This document shows, one piece after another, positions 54,283-62,659 of a stretch of 64,000 nucleotides of DNA (position 1 is the first letter of the stretch; each line of letters starts with the position of its first letter). The stretch comes from Myxococcales bacterium. GTDB taxonomy: Bacteria; Myxococcota_C; UBA6777. The stretch covers positions 62,001 to 126,000 of the forward strand of contig JACKEL010000008.1 in the NCBI GenBank assembly GCA_020632975.1, written 5' to 3'. The position numbers and the translations under genes are program-made. Under the pieces are notes generated by a model. That model was not told where the DNA came from. It searched no databases and worked only from the letters and a program-made list of their open reading frames with translations.

Positions 54283-55323
54283 TTGTCCACATCCTCTACG
54301 CCTCCATCTCCCAACGAAAACGAAACCTTTGACGAAGACACAGACCTCAGTGAAGACGAAGGAAGCTCTGCAAGTGTCGCAGAACACACCCTCAAGGTCA
54401 CTGTAGAGCAAACATCACAGCGCTTAGACCGCTATCTTGCGAGTTTGGAGAGTCTTCCCTACAGCCGTTCCCAACTCAAGCGTTGGATTCAAGAAGGCCA
54501 TATCTACCGCAATGATCGTTCAGGGCGACCAGCTGATCGCGTCCAAGCAGGCGACATCATCCGCATTACACCGCCCCCTCCAGAGCCGATCACCGCGATC
54601 CCACAAGATATCCCACTCGATATCTTTTACGAAGACGAACATCTGATCGTCATCAACAAACCTGTGGGCATGGTGGTGCATCCCGCACCAGGCCATCCAA
54701 GCGGTACCTTGGTCAACGCCCTACTCTTCCATTGTCGCGATCTCTCGGGCATCGGGGACGCCCTTCGGCCAGGGATCGTCCATCGGCTCGACCGCGATAC
54801 ATCGGGCGTCTTGGTCGTCGCCAAACACGATCAAGCTCACCGTGGCCTTGCTGATCTTTTTCGACTACGACCCAAAGAGCATCTTGATCGACGTTATCTC
54901 GCAATCGCCCGCGGTACATTCAACGAAGACAAGCTACACATCGACACCCCCTACGGACGACATCCCACCCAACGCCTGCGTTTTAGCTCGCTCGTACAAA
55001 GCGAAAGACGCGCAGTAACGGACCTTTGGGTACAAGAGCGCTTTACACAAGCCACGCTCTTGATGCTGCGCCTCCATACAGGACGCACCCACCAAATCCG
55101 CGTCCATCTCGCAGATCGTGGACGACCTCTGATCGGCGATGCACTTTACGGCGGCAACGCGCCACGCAACTGGCCTCACGCTTTGCGCGACTTTCCACGA
55201 CAAGCGTTACACGCCGCACGGCTCGCCTTTACGCATCCCATCACCCAAGAGTTTCTTTCCTTTGAGGCCCCCCTACCCGAAGATCTCCAACAACTTCTCC
55301 AAGTCTTGCGCGCCCTCCCCTGA
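54283..55323 (+). CDS. rluD: 23S rRNA pseudouridine synthase, RluD family
   Basis: 346 residues from a TTG. The first ~35 residues are an acidic extension rich in Ser/Asp/Glu. The S4 RNA-binding domain is at ~38-95 (QRLDRYLASLESLPYSRSQL, GDIIRITPP). The catalytic core is at ~105-330 with HLIVINKPVGMVVHPAPGHP, the catalytic Asp in GIVHRLDRDTSGVLVVAKHD (~168), HTGRTHQIRVHLADRGRPLI and DALYGG. This matches RluD/RluC; RluD modifies helix 69 of 23S rRNA. RluA/RluC specificity cannot be fully excluded. The start has no strong ribosome site, so translation may couple to the upstream small gene. Confidence 0.92.
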   Translation: MSTSSTPPSPNENETFDEDTDLSEDEGSSASVAEHTLKVTVEQTSQRLDRYLASLESLPYSRSQLKRWIQEGHIYRNDRSGRPADRVQAGDIIRITPPPPEPITAIPQDIPLDIFYEDEHLIVINKPVGMVVHPAPGHPSGTLVNALLFHCRDLSGIGDALRPGIVHRLDRDTSGVLVVAKHDQAHRGLADLFRLRPKEHLDRRYLAIARGTFNEDKLHIDTPYGRHPTQRLRFSSLVQSERRAVTDLWVQERFTQATLLMLRLHTGRTHQIRVHLADRGRPLIGDALYGGNAPRNWPHALRDFPRQALHAARLAFTHPITQEFLSFEAPLPEDLQQLLQVLRALP

Positions 55324-55448
55324 TCCAACAAGCGTCTTGTTTACACACACGCCAAAAAATTGATCTTTCTCAGCACGCGTGCCAAAACAAGCCTATAGCA
55401 TCCATCCCAAGGGCATCTCCGCCCGTAGGTCTGTTTTGGAGAGAAGGA

Positions 55449-57611
55449 ATGATCTTACAAAGTTGTCCACACTGCCACGCCGACCAAGACGTCAGCAACC
55501 AAAAACACGGCGAACATGTCCGCTGCGTAAAATGCCGCGCTTATTTTCGCGTCGCACTTCTACGTGCGGTCCCTGCTGCTGATGGAAACTTGGCACTTGC
55601 TTACAATGATCCCACAGAAGTCGGTTTGCCTGAGATGCAACTCCTTCATGGTGGCTCTCCACAACCGATGGATGCGCAACAACCTCCCGCATACGCACAT
55701 GGCTTTCGTCATCGCCCGCTTCCGCAAGCTCGCGAAAGTGCCCGTAAGCCCAGCTTTTCCATCGATGGCTACGACATCCAAGACTGCCTTGGACGCGGTG
55801 GGATGGGCCAGGTGTATCGCGCGATGCAAAAGTCCCTCGGTCGTATCGTGGCGATCAAGACGCTTGATACACAGCTCGCACGCAACAAAGCCTCGATCAT
55901 GCGCTTTACCAAAGAAGCCGCAGCGATGGCACAACTCCACCACCCCAACATCGTGTACGTGATCGATCGCGGTGCCAACCGTTATCGACATTACTTCGTG
56001 ATGGAGTTCATCGACGGTCCTTCTCTGCGTGAGTTGATGCAAGAAGGTCCCTTCCCTCCCCAAGAAGCCGTTCGTATCATGCTCGACCTGACCAAAACGA
56101 TGGCTTATGCCCATGGCAAGGGCGTGATCCACCGCGACCTGAAACCCGAAAACTTGCTCTTTACTGCAGACGGGAACCTCAAAGTCGCGGACTTTGGACT
56201 GGCTGGCGTCACCCATGAAACCACCCACATCCGCAAGCTGACCAAAAGCTTCGTATCGATGGGAACAGAGTGTTACATGGCACCCGAGCAACGACGCGAT
56301 GCCAAAAATGTCGATCAGCGCGCAGACATCTACAGCATGGGTGTGATCCTGTTTGAGCTTGTCACAGGGCAACTTCCCTTCCCCCGTTTGCCTGGTCCTG
56401 ACACGATCATCGTCCCTGAACACCCCAAGATCGACCAGATCATCCGACGTTGTCTTGCGACTTCGCCGCTCAAACGCTTCGAGTCTTGCGATCAACTTTG
56501 GAAAGATCTTCAAGACGCGATCCCCTCTTCCCATCGCACCATCGCTCCCCGCGATACAGTTGTGGATCACGAGGCCGCACGCTCTATCTCTGAGACACCC
56601 GAAGACAAGTCGCAAGGTTCGTTGCGCCAAAGACTGACGTTGTGGCCCAGTCGCCTCAAAGCCTCGTTGGTCGGCCGTAGTGAACGCAGCGAACGCGCAG
56701 AACCCGAACTTTCCGCACTTTCGATGCAAGATGACTGGGACCCCCAAAAGCTTCGTCAGCTCGTGCTCACCAGCATCGTGTTGCTCGCTTTGGCTTTTGC
56801 TGTGGGTCTGTTCTTCTTGCTTTCTCCCAAACCACCGCACCTACGCACAGAAACAGGTGCTCCTGTGATGATCCCTTGGGAAAAACAATACGCCCAAGCC
56901 ACCAACCTCAACGATGGACGTCAACATCTCTTCTTTGACTTTCGTCCTCGCCCTTTCACGGATGCTTGGGGCGGATACCCCCGCAAACAATGGAACATCA
57001 AAGGCTTTTGGGACGCACAACGAAACAATCTTCAGCAAGACACTTATCAAAAAGGTCTTAGCCGCAATGTCACCGTGCGTTGGGCTCTTTACAAAGGTCA
57101 CGGTCTGCAACCTGAGCAGTTGGAGATCATGACACGCGCAGCCTTCTTCCCTGCGATCGTCAAGACCAATGGCCAACAGATCCCCTTGCGCAGCTACATG
57201 CGCCGCATCCAACGCGGTCTTGAAGGCCAAGGTAACAATGCTAAGCGCAAACCTACGCTTGGTGTAGGTCTTCGCGGTTTGAATGGTACAGAGATCAGCC
57301 TGCGTATGCGCCCAAGCCAAGGGAAGTGGCGTTATCGATTGCACTTCCAACCCGCGCGACACGGCCAAGGACGCGCGATGGATCGCCGCGGTGTCTACGC
57401 AGAGACCTTCCATCTGCGCCAGCCCTTGCGACTCAAGATGACGCTCCAACGGGGTGTTGTGACCGCATGGGTCAATGACAAACCCGTGGACCGCCTGAGT
57501 CTGCCCACCCAAGACAACTTTGAAGCACACGCAGGTGTCTTCTGTCGCGATGCACACTGCGACTTCAAAGACTTTGAAGTCAAAGGATTCGCGAAACAAC
57601 GCAGCAAATGA
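55449..57611 (+). CDS. transmembrane Ser/Thr kinase with N-terminal zinc ribbon and C-terminal LamG-like domain
   Basis: 720 residues. Residues 6-28 form a zinc ribbon (Cys6, 9, 25, 28) of MJ0042 type. The kinase domain (~108-370) is complete: CLGRGGMGQVYRAMQ (~112-126), VAIKTLD (Lys137), HRDLKPENLLF (~228), VADFGLAG (~246), GTECYMAPEQRRD and VDQRADIYSMGVILFELVTG. A transmembrane helix at ~437-461 separates it from a ~250-residue extracytoplasmic C-terminal part (TRAAFFPAIVKTNGQ, LKMTLQRGVVTAWVNDKP, FEAHAGVFCRDAHCDFKDFE), which is beta-rich and like the DUF1080/concanavalin fold, so perhaps a glycan or ligand sensor. Active-site residues are all present. It follows rluD by about 125 bases. 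Confidence 0.92.
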   Translation: MILQSCPHCHADQDVSNQKHGEHVRCVKCRAYFRVALLRAVPAADGNLALAYNDPTEVGLPEMQLLHGGSPQPMDAQQPPAYAHGFRHRPLPQARESARKPSFSIDGYDIQDCLGRGGMGQVYRAMQKSLGRIVAIKTLDTQLARNKASIMRFTKEAAAMAQLHHPNIVYVIDRGANRYRHYFVMEFIDGPSLRELMQEGPFPPQEAVRIMLDLTKTMAYAHGKGVIHRDLKPENLLFTADGNLKVADFGLAGVTHETTHIRKLTKSFVSMGTECYMAPEQRRDAKNVDQRADIYSMGVILFELVTGQLPFPRLPGPDTIIVPEHPKIDQIIRRCLATSPLKRFESCDQLWKDLQDAIPSSHRTIAPRDTVVDHEAARSISETPEDKSQGSLRQRLTLWPSRLKASLVGRSERSERAEPELSALSMQDDWDPQKLRQLVLTSIVLLALAFAVGLFFLLSPKPPHLRTETGAPVMIPWEKQYAQATNLNDGRQHLFFDFRPRPFTDAWGGYPRKQWNIKGFWDAQRNNLQQDTYQKGLSRNVTVRWALYKGHGLQPEQLEIMTRAAFFPAIVKTNGQQIPLRSYMRRIQRGLEGQGNNAKRKPTLGVGLRGLNGTEISLRMRPSQGKWRYRLHFQPARHGQGRAMDRRGVYAETFHLRQPLRLKMTLQRGVVTAWVNDKPVDRLSLPTQDNFEAHAGVFCRDAHCDFKDFEVKGFAKQRSK

Positions 57612-57798
57612 TCTCCACCCAACAAGCGCAAACATCCCTTGTCATCGACGGATAGGCTCACTCCCCGCGATATCCAAGCTGCTTTTTTCACTGTATTTTC
57701 ACGCTTCGCTTCTTGCTTTTTCGCGCTGTTCTCGCCTATCTGGATCACATCTCTCTCGTTTTTCTTGCGTTTGTTCGCTTCGCCACGAGGATAGCAGC
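57612..57798. other. gap between the zinc-ribbon kinase and the MFS-spermidine synthase-like gene
   Basis: 187 bases, C/T-rich with TTTTTT and TTTTTCGCGC-type runs but no clear terminator stem. The end holds the ACGAGGATAGC ribosome site. No gene seen. Confidence 0.25.
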
Positions 57799-60357
57799 GT
57801 GGGTATCTTATGGATCGCTTTCTTTCTCTCTGGAATCGCAGGACTCGCCTATGAGCTGACCTGGGTTCGCTACCTGCATCAACTCCTTGGTGCCTCCACA
57901 GCTGCGGTATCTGCAACGATCTCGATCTTTTTTGCGGGGATGGCCTTGGGCGCGATCTGGGGAGGACGCATCTTCGACCGAAGCCGCGATCCCCTCCGAA
58001 CCTACGCCAACTTGGAACTTTTGATCGGACTCAGCGCGGCTTGCGTTCCTTTTCTTTTTCAAGGCGCAGAGTCGATCCTGCACTTCCTTCCGACCTCTCA
58101 CGAACATCCGCTTTTGTTGCTCGTCCTTAGCGCCGCGATCCTTTGTGTCCCTGCAACCCTGATTGGTGCGGTGTTTCCCGCGATGGCTGCGGTGGTGCGT
58201 TATCTCCGCAATCCCACACACGCCACGGGATACTTCTACGGATTCAATACACTTGGCGCTGTCGTGGGTTGTTTTGTGGTGTCCTTTTGGTGGCTGCCTC
58301 TTGTGGGCCAAGCCATCACCACGTGGACGATGGCGCTGCTCAATCTCGCGGTGGCTCTCTGGTTGCGAACCTTGCGACTCCCCACAGAGCCCACACAACT
58401 CGTGAGCGAAGTCTCTGAACCTACCCCCGAAAAAGCTTCACAAGCTGCGGCACCAGGGCTCCAACATCCGCGTTTTCAGACGCACTCCCCTGAATCCTCG
58501 CAGCTTCCCAAAAAGCTCTTTTTGGCGCTTGCTACCACAAGTGGTTTGTTGTCCATCAGCCTCGAAGTCCTTTGGACCCGCTCGCTTTCGTTGGTGCTTC
58601 CCACCTCCATCGCAGAGTTTGGTCTTGTGATGTCTGCATATCTTTTGGGCGTAGGGACGGGCTCTTTGTGGATCGGACGACGCGCCCAAAAACGACCGCC
58701 TTCCTCGCAAACGCTGTGGAAGACCTACGCTTGGATCGCTGTGTTCTCGCTTTTGCCGCTCTTGTTTTTCCCCAATATCCCGCAGTGGCGTGATGCTTTG
58801 TTGGGGCTTTGGGGTGGATTCTCTTGGGGTGGCGCTCTATTCCTCGATAACTTCTTCGCCTTTGTGTTGATGTTCCCGGTGACTTTCTTGATGGGGATCG
58901 CCCTGCCGATCTTGATTGGACTGGCCACCCAAGATCGCCAACACACGGGGCGTACCGCTGGGCGACTTTACGCAGTCAACACTTGCGGAAGCATCGTAGG
59001 CAGCTTGGCTGTCGCTTTCTGGTGGATGCCCACTTGGGGGATCGCAGAAAGCTTGTGGCTGATCGCGATCGTGTATGCAGTGATGGCCTTTTCCATCTTG
59101 TTTTTTACCCCAACAGCTTCGATCTGGCCGCGTCTCACTTTGATCTCATCCCTTGGTCTCGCGATCTTGGTTTGGCACCAAGATCGCTGTCCACAGATCA
59201 ATCCCGCCAAACGCCAGACAGACCGACGCTTTCTCTTTTACAAAGACGCAACCGCCCTGACTGTCGCTGTTTATGAGCAGAAAAAGTCCACCTCCCGCGA
59301 CCCACAGCCCAAGCATCGAAGCCTCGCCATCAACAACGACGACGACACAACTTCCACACATCCCCGCGACCTGCAACGCCAATACTTGTTGGGACATCTG
59401 CCTTACTTTTTGCACCCCGCTCCCAAAGACGCCCTACTCTTCGGGCTTTCCAACGGAACAACCCTCGCGGCACTCACTCGACATCGCTTGCGCTCCATCC
59501 AATGCATCGAGAATCACCGTTTGCTCTCGCATGTGACGCCGCTCTTTCAAAAAGAGAATCTTGCGGCTTGGAAAGATCCACGGGTCCAACTGCTCTACAG
59601 CAAAAAACTCCGCTTTCTCCAACGTACCGCTGATCGCTATGACCTGATCATCGACGATCTGTTCCGTCCTTCGGCGCGTTTGGAGACCATTCGTTTTACG
59701 ACGCGCTACCTTGAGGCCATCAAAAAACGCCTCAAACACCGAGGGATCTACGTTTCGTGGCTTCCCTTTCAACGCCTATCACCCCAAGCACTCGCGGTGA
59801 TCTATCAGTCTTTCTTGCAGACCTTTCCCAATACACAGCTTTTTGTCGGGGACTGGAACCGCGAAGCGCCGTTGGTTGCGTTGGTTTCTTCTTTGCGGGC
59901 GCCCCTACGCTCCAAAGAGATCAAACGCCGCATCAACCAATACATCGAACGTTCGAGCCTTCTTCACTCAGGAACAGGCTCCAATGTGACCCACACTGCG
60001 GCGACACTCCTACATCAACAAAGTCTCGTGGTGCTCAAAGGTCTCGATGATGCTTCGTTTCGACCGCTTCTTTCGCGGCGACAGCTCTCGCGTTGGGCAC
60101 AAGACGCACAACAAAAACACGGCGATCCTGCCCTACGCCTCGAAGTCTTGCGGGGTTTGCTGCATATCCAAAAGCAAAAAAACATCCTCGTTGAAAAAAA
60201 TCTCAACAAGCTCGAAGCATTGCAAGCTCTCCAAGGGACCCCCTGGAGCAACAAGCACGCCTTTCGTCAGACCTCCCCAAACAACGAGCCTCTTACGCCC
60301 CTTCCTCAGCGCGACACCTTGCACAACACGACTGTAGTCGGTATGCAACAACGTTGA
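57799..60357 (+). CDS. fused MFS-type membrane domain and spermidine synthase-like protein
   Basis: 852 residues from a GTG about nine bases after GAGGATAGC; the frame runs 93 codons further upstream but that part is not protein-like. About twelve transmembrane helices are in two bundles (GILWIAFFLSGIAGLAYELT, ATISIFFAGMALGAIWGGRI, GLLSISLEVLWTRSLSLVLP, MGIALPILIGLATQDRQHTG). The C-terminal ~290 residues are a Rossmann methyltransferase-like domain as in spermidine synthase (DALLFGLSNGTTLAALTRHR, CIENHRLL, YDLIIDDLFRPSARLETIRF, YLEAIKKRLKHRGIYVSWLP). This fused MFS/spermidine synthase class is common in bacteria but its substrate is not established. Polyamine synthesis at the inner membrane is a guess. 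No speE partner seen. Confidence 0.85.
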   Translation: MGILWIAFFLSGIAGLAYELTWVRYLHQLLGASTAAVSATISIFFAGMALGAIWGGRIFDRSRDPLRTYANLELLIGLSAACVPFLFQGAESILHFLPTSHEHPLLLLVLSAAILCVPATLIGAVFPAMAAVVRYLRNPTHATGYFYGFNTLGAVVGCFVVSFWWLPLVGQAITTWTMALLNLAVALWLRTLRLPTEPTQLVSEVSEPTPEKASQAAAPGLQHPRFQTHSPESSQLPKKLFLALATTSGLLSISLEVLWTRSLSLVLPTSIAEFGLVMSAYLLGVGTGSLWIGRRAQKRPPSSQTLWKTYAWIAVFSLLPLLFFPNIPQWRDALLGLWGGFSWGGALFLDNFFAFVLMFPVTFLMGIALPILIGLATQDRQHTGRTAGRLYAVNTCGSIVGSLAVAFWWMPTWGIAESLWLIAIVYAVMAFSILFFTPTASIWPRLTLISSLGLAILVWHQDRCPQINPAKRQTDRRFLFYKDATALTVAVYEQKKSTSRDPQPKHRSLAINNDDDTTSTHPRDLQRQYLLGHLPYFLHPAPKDALLFGLSNGTTLAALTRHRLRSIQCIENHRLLSHVTPLFQKENLAAWKDPRVQLLYSKKLRFLQRTADRYDLIIDDLFRPSARLETIRFTTRYLEAIKKRLKHRGIYVSWLPFQRLSPQALAVIYQSFLQTFPNTQLFVGDWNREAPLVALVSSLRAPLRSKEIKRRINQYIERSSLLHSGTGSNVTHTAATLLHQQSLVVLKGLDDASFRPLLSRRQLSRWAQDAQQKHGDPALRLEVLRGLLHIQKQKNILVEKNLNKLEALQALQGTPWSNKHAFRQTSPNNEPLTPLPQRDTLHNTTVVGMQQR

Positions 60358-60521
60358 GAACACATCCAAAGCACTGACACGAGCCCCCACTCGCTTTCGA
60401 CATCCAAAGAGGACCCCCTCTGTCACGCCTCGTGGGCTGCGCCACCGTGCAAACCTCCTCCTATCCAACACACGCAATGATGGCCCTGCTTGGCTGTCCC
60501 TTTTGCTGGAGATGACCGATC

Positions 60522-61340
60522 ATGCAACGTATATTTTCGATTCTATTGCTCGCTTCTGCCTTACTCTTCGCCAACTTATCGACCAGCTATGCGCGCTCTG
60601 TCAAACCAGTCAGCTCCTCAAGCAAGCCCGATTTCCTCGGAAGTGTCGAATATTTCAAATACGGCATTGGTATTCGCGGCGGAATGCTCTTTGTCCCTGA
60701 GTTCTTTCTCAATGGACTGTTTTTCTCTGAGTCTTCGGGCGTGATCAACGGTGGGCTTCAAGCAGAGTTTATCCTACGTTCGGCAGGAAACTTCGAGTAC
60801 GCCTTTGGCATCGGCTGGCACAACCTGACTTTTGGCGGCGGGAACGATAAAAACGGCAACCCCATCCCTCATATCTTCCTCAACAAAGGCGACAGCCCTG
60901 TCGAGCGAGAAATCGTTGACAATACGCTCTCTTACATCGCTATTGATGCACGCTTTATCAAGCACTTCCCTTTCCATCGCCATGTTAGCTTCTTTTTGGG
61001 CGGTGGCATCGGCCTTGGTATCACGCTTGGGCAGATCACTCGAACAGACACCATCCCCACAGGGGCCTCTTACGATGCTTGGAGACAAGATCCCGTCAAC
61101 AATCCCGCTCCTGCGGTGCGTTGCCCCGTGGGTTGTAAGCTCAACACCACCATGCCCGAAGACAAAAACATCGACGAAGGCGGACGACGCGAAGGTCGCG
61201 TTCCCCCTGTTCTTCCCATCCTTGACCTGTTTGTTGGATTCAGTTTCCCGATCCACGAGCGTTTTGATGTCCGTGTGATGGGCGGCGTTGGCGCACCCAA
61301 GCTCTTTTGGTGGAGCGTCGCGATGCACGCCTACTTTTGA
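60522..61340 (+). CDS. outer-membrane beta-barrel protein (OmpA/outer-membrane β-barrel type)
   Basis: 272 residues with a signal peptide (MQRIFSILLLASALLFANLS, cleavage near SYA-R). The mature part has alternating amphipathic strands (GSVEYFKYGIGIRGGMLFVP, QAEFILRSAGNFEYAFGIGW, HVSFFLGGGIGLGITLG, ERFDVRVMGGVGAPKLFWWS) and ends in an aromatic C-terminal residue (Phe), as outer-membrane barrel proteins usually do. A Cys-containing loop (VRCPVGCKLNTTM) is probably disulphide bonded. GGAGATGACC precedes the ATG. Strand count suggests eight to ten. Function unknown. Confidence 0.75.
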   Translation: MQRIFSILLLASALLFANLSTSYARSVKPVSSSSKPDFLGSVEYFKYGIGIRGGMLFVPEFFLNGLFFSESSGVINGGLQAEFILRSAGNFEYAFGIGWHNLTFGGGNDKNGNPIPHIFLNKGDSPVEREIVDNTLSYIAIDARFIKHFPFHRHVSFFLGGGIGLGITLGQITRTDTIPTGASYDAWRQDPVNNPAPAVRCPVGCKLNTTMPEDKNIDEGGRREGRVPPVLPILDLFVGFSFPIHERFDVRVMGGVGAPKLFWWSVAMHAYF

Positions 61341-61471
61341 TCAACCCCACTCCCCCACCTACAATCCTACCCAATCCCCCAAAGCCCCCTATATTCGGAC
61401 AATTTCAACCCCAATCTCTTTGTAAAGAAGAAGCTGTTCGTGGCGATATCGCCTTCAAAACAGCTTGGTCC

Positions 61472-62020
61472 TTACATCTTGGAGGGTTTGTTTTTCGCCA
61501 TCCAACGAGCAGGAAAGTCTTCCAAGAACACCACGCGCCAACCGACCTCAGGGAGCTTCCACAAGATCACGTAGAAGTGTTCGACTTTTACGCGGCGTCC
61601 CCCGCCTTCTTTGTTGCGCAAGATCATCACAGCAGAGGAGGCCATCGCAACATTCGGCCCCAACTGCACGATCGCCTTTTCCTGGCCAAGTTGAGGAAGT
61701 TCGCTGACGTCGTAGCCTGCCTTCTGAAGATCCGCCTGAAGCTTGGTCTTCGTCCGCATATACTTTTTGCTCATGATGCCCGAAGTCATATAAGCCACGA
61801 CAAGCTTCATCCCGCCGTTTTCTTGGCGTTTTTGGATCTTCTGAAGGTTCTTCTCTGCGTCTTTCCCATGAACAAACGCTTGTCCCTTGCAAGACTTGTC
61901 CATCAAGCAGCCAAAAAACCCCGTGACGACAGAGTAGATAGCCTTCTTTTCAGGAGCCGCATCGACGCGTCCCACCCAAGAGACCGCAAACAACAGAGAA
62001 AACACGAGCACACGAGACAT
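61472..62020 (-). CDS. secreted hypothetical protein
   Basis: 182 residues from the ATG after GGGAGG (five residues of a longer frame discarded). Signal peptide MSRVLVFSLLFAVSWVGRVD ending AA-PE. The mature part is alpha/beta with FGCLMDKSCKGQAF (a Cys pair), KLVVAYMTSGIMSKKYMRTK and VKVEHFYVILWKLPEVGWRV. It lies 27 bases after the upstream lipoprotein gene, one operon. No family recognised; the periplasm is the likely location. Confidence 0.7.
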   Translation of the reverse strand: MSRVLVFSLLFAVSWVGRVDAAPEKKAIYSVVTGFFGCLMDKSCKGQAFVHGKDAEKNLQKIQKRQENGGMKLVVAYMTSGIMSKKYMRTKTKLQADLQKAGYDVSELPQLGQEKAIVQLGPNVAMASSAVMILRNKEGGGRRVKVEHFYVILWKLPEVGWRVVFLEDFPARWMAKNKPSKM

Positions 62021-62047
62021 CAGGACCTCCCTCAAGTCTAGATAAAA

Positions 62048-62548
62048 TCAGTATTTGGGGATATCAAAAGAGAAGGACTGCACCATCTTTTCAAAGAGCT
62101 TTTGGCGTTCTTTGTATTGCTCTGAGGGCGTCCGTATATCCATGATATATTTATATTTTCCAGCATCCACGATCACCTTAATCAAGGTAACCTCTGGACC
62201 ATTCTTCTTGGGTCGAAAAGTGCCCACCATACGCCATGTTTTGTGACCCCGCACAGAGAGCCAGTCTTCGCTTTCTGTCACGAATCCCGTCATCTCGATT
62301 TGGACCGAGTTACGGGTACTTTTGACCAAGTTTTCAATCTCGCCATCGTCAGGAAGACGCGTGATCTTAATCAAATCCCCCTGATCTCCCGCGATAAGAT
62401 CGCCTTTGATCCCCCATTCCTTTGGCACAGTCACTTCGTACCAAAGAGTCTCATTCTTGATGACACGAGTAGAACATCCCGATACTCCGACCGCTACAAC
62501 AAGAACAAATGCCAAGCCAAGAAAACGCCGCAAGAGAGAAGTGCGCAT
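62048..62548 (-). CDS. hypothetical lipoprotein (PsbP-like fold possible)
   Basis: 166 residues. Lipoprotein signal MRTSLLRRFLGLAFVLVVAV with lipobox VSGC. The mature domain has strands such as LWYEVTVPKEWGIKGDLIAG, VTLIKVIVDAGKYKYIMDIR and ends KLFEKMVQSFSFDIP, a layout like PsbP-type or DcrB-like lipid-anchored domains. It is the first gene of a two-gene leftward operon. No function known. Confidence 0.7.
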   Translation of the reverse strand: MRTSLLRRFLGLAFVLVVAVGVSGCSTRVIKNETLWYEVTVPKEWGIKGDLIAGDQGDLIKITRLPDDGEIENLVKSTRNSVQIEMTGFVTESEDWLSVRGHKTWRMVGTFRPKKNGPEVTLIKVIVDAGKYKYIMDIRTPSEQYKERQKLFEKMVQSFSFDIPKY

Positions 62549-62659
62549 ACTTCGGACTCCTAATGTGCAGAATGAAAAGGCAGGCTGGAAACCAAAGGTG
62601 GCCAGCTACCGCGAGAACAGACAAATCCCCAAAGACCGTCTCGCGGAAGCAAGGTGGGA

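Noticed and set aside
57520..57798. Upstream extension of the MFS-spermidine synthase-like frame by 93 codons
   Set aside because: The extension overlaps the end of the kinase gene and has no protein-like composition; a GTG with GAGGA at 57799 is the natural start.
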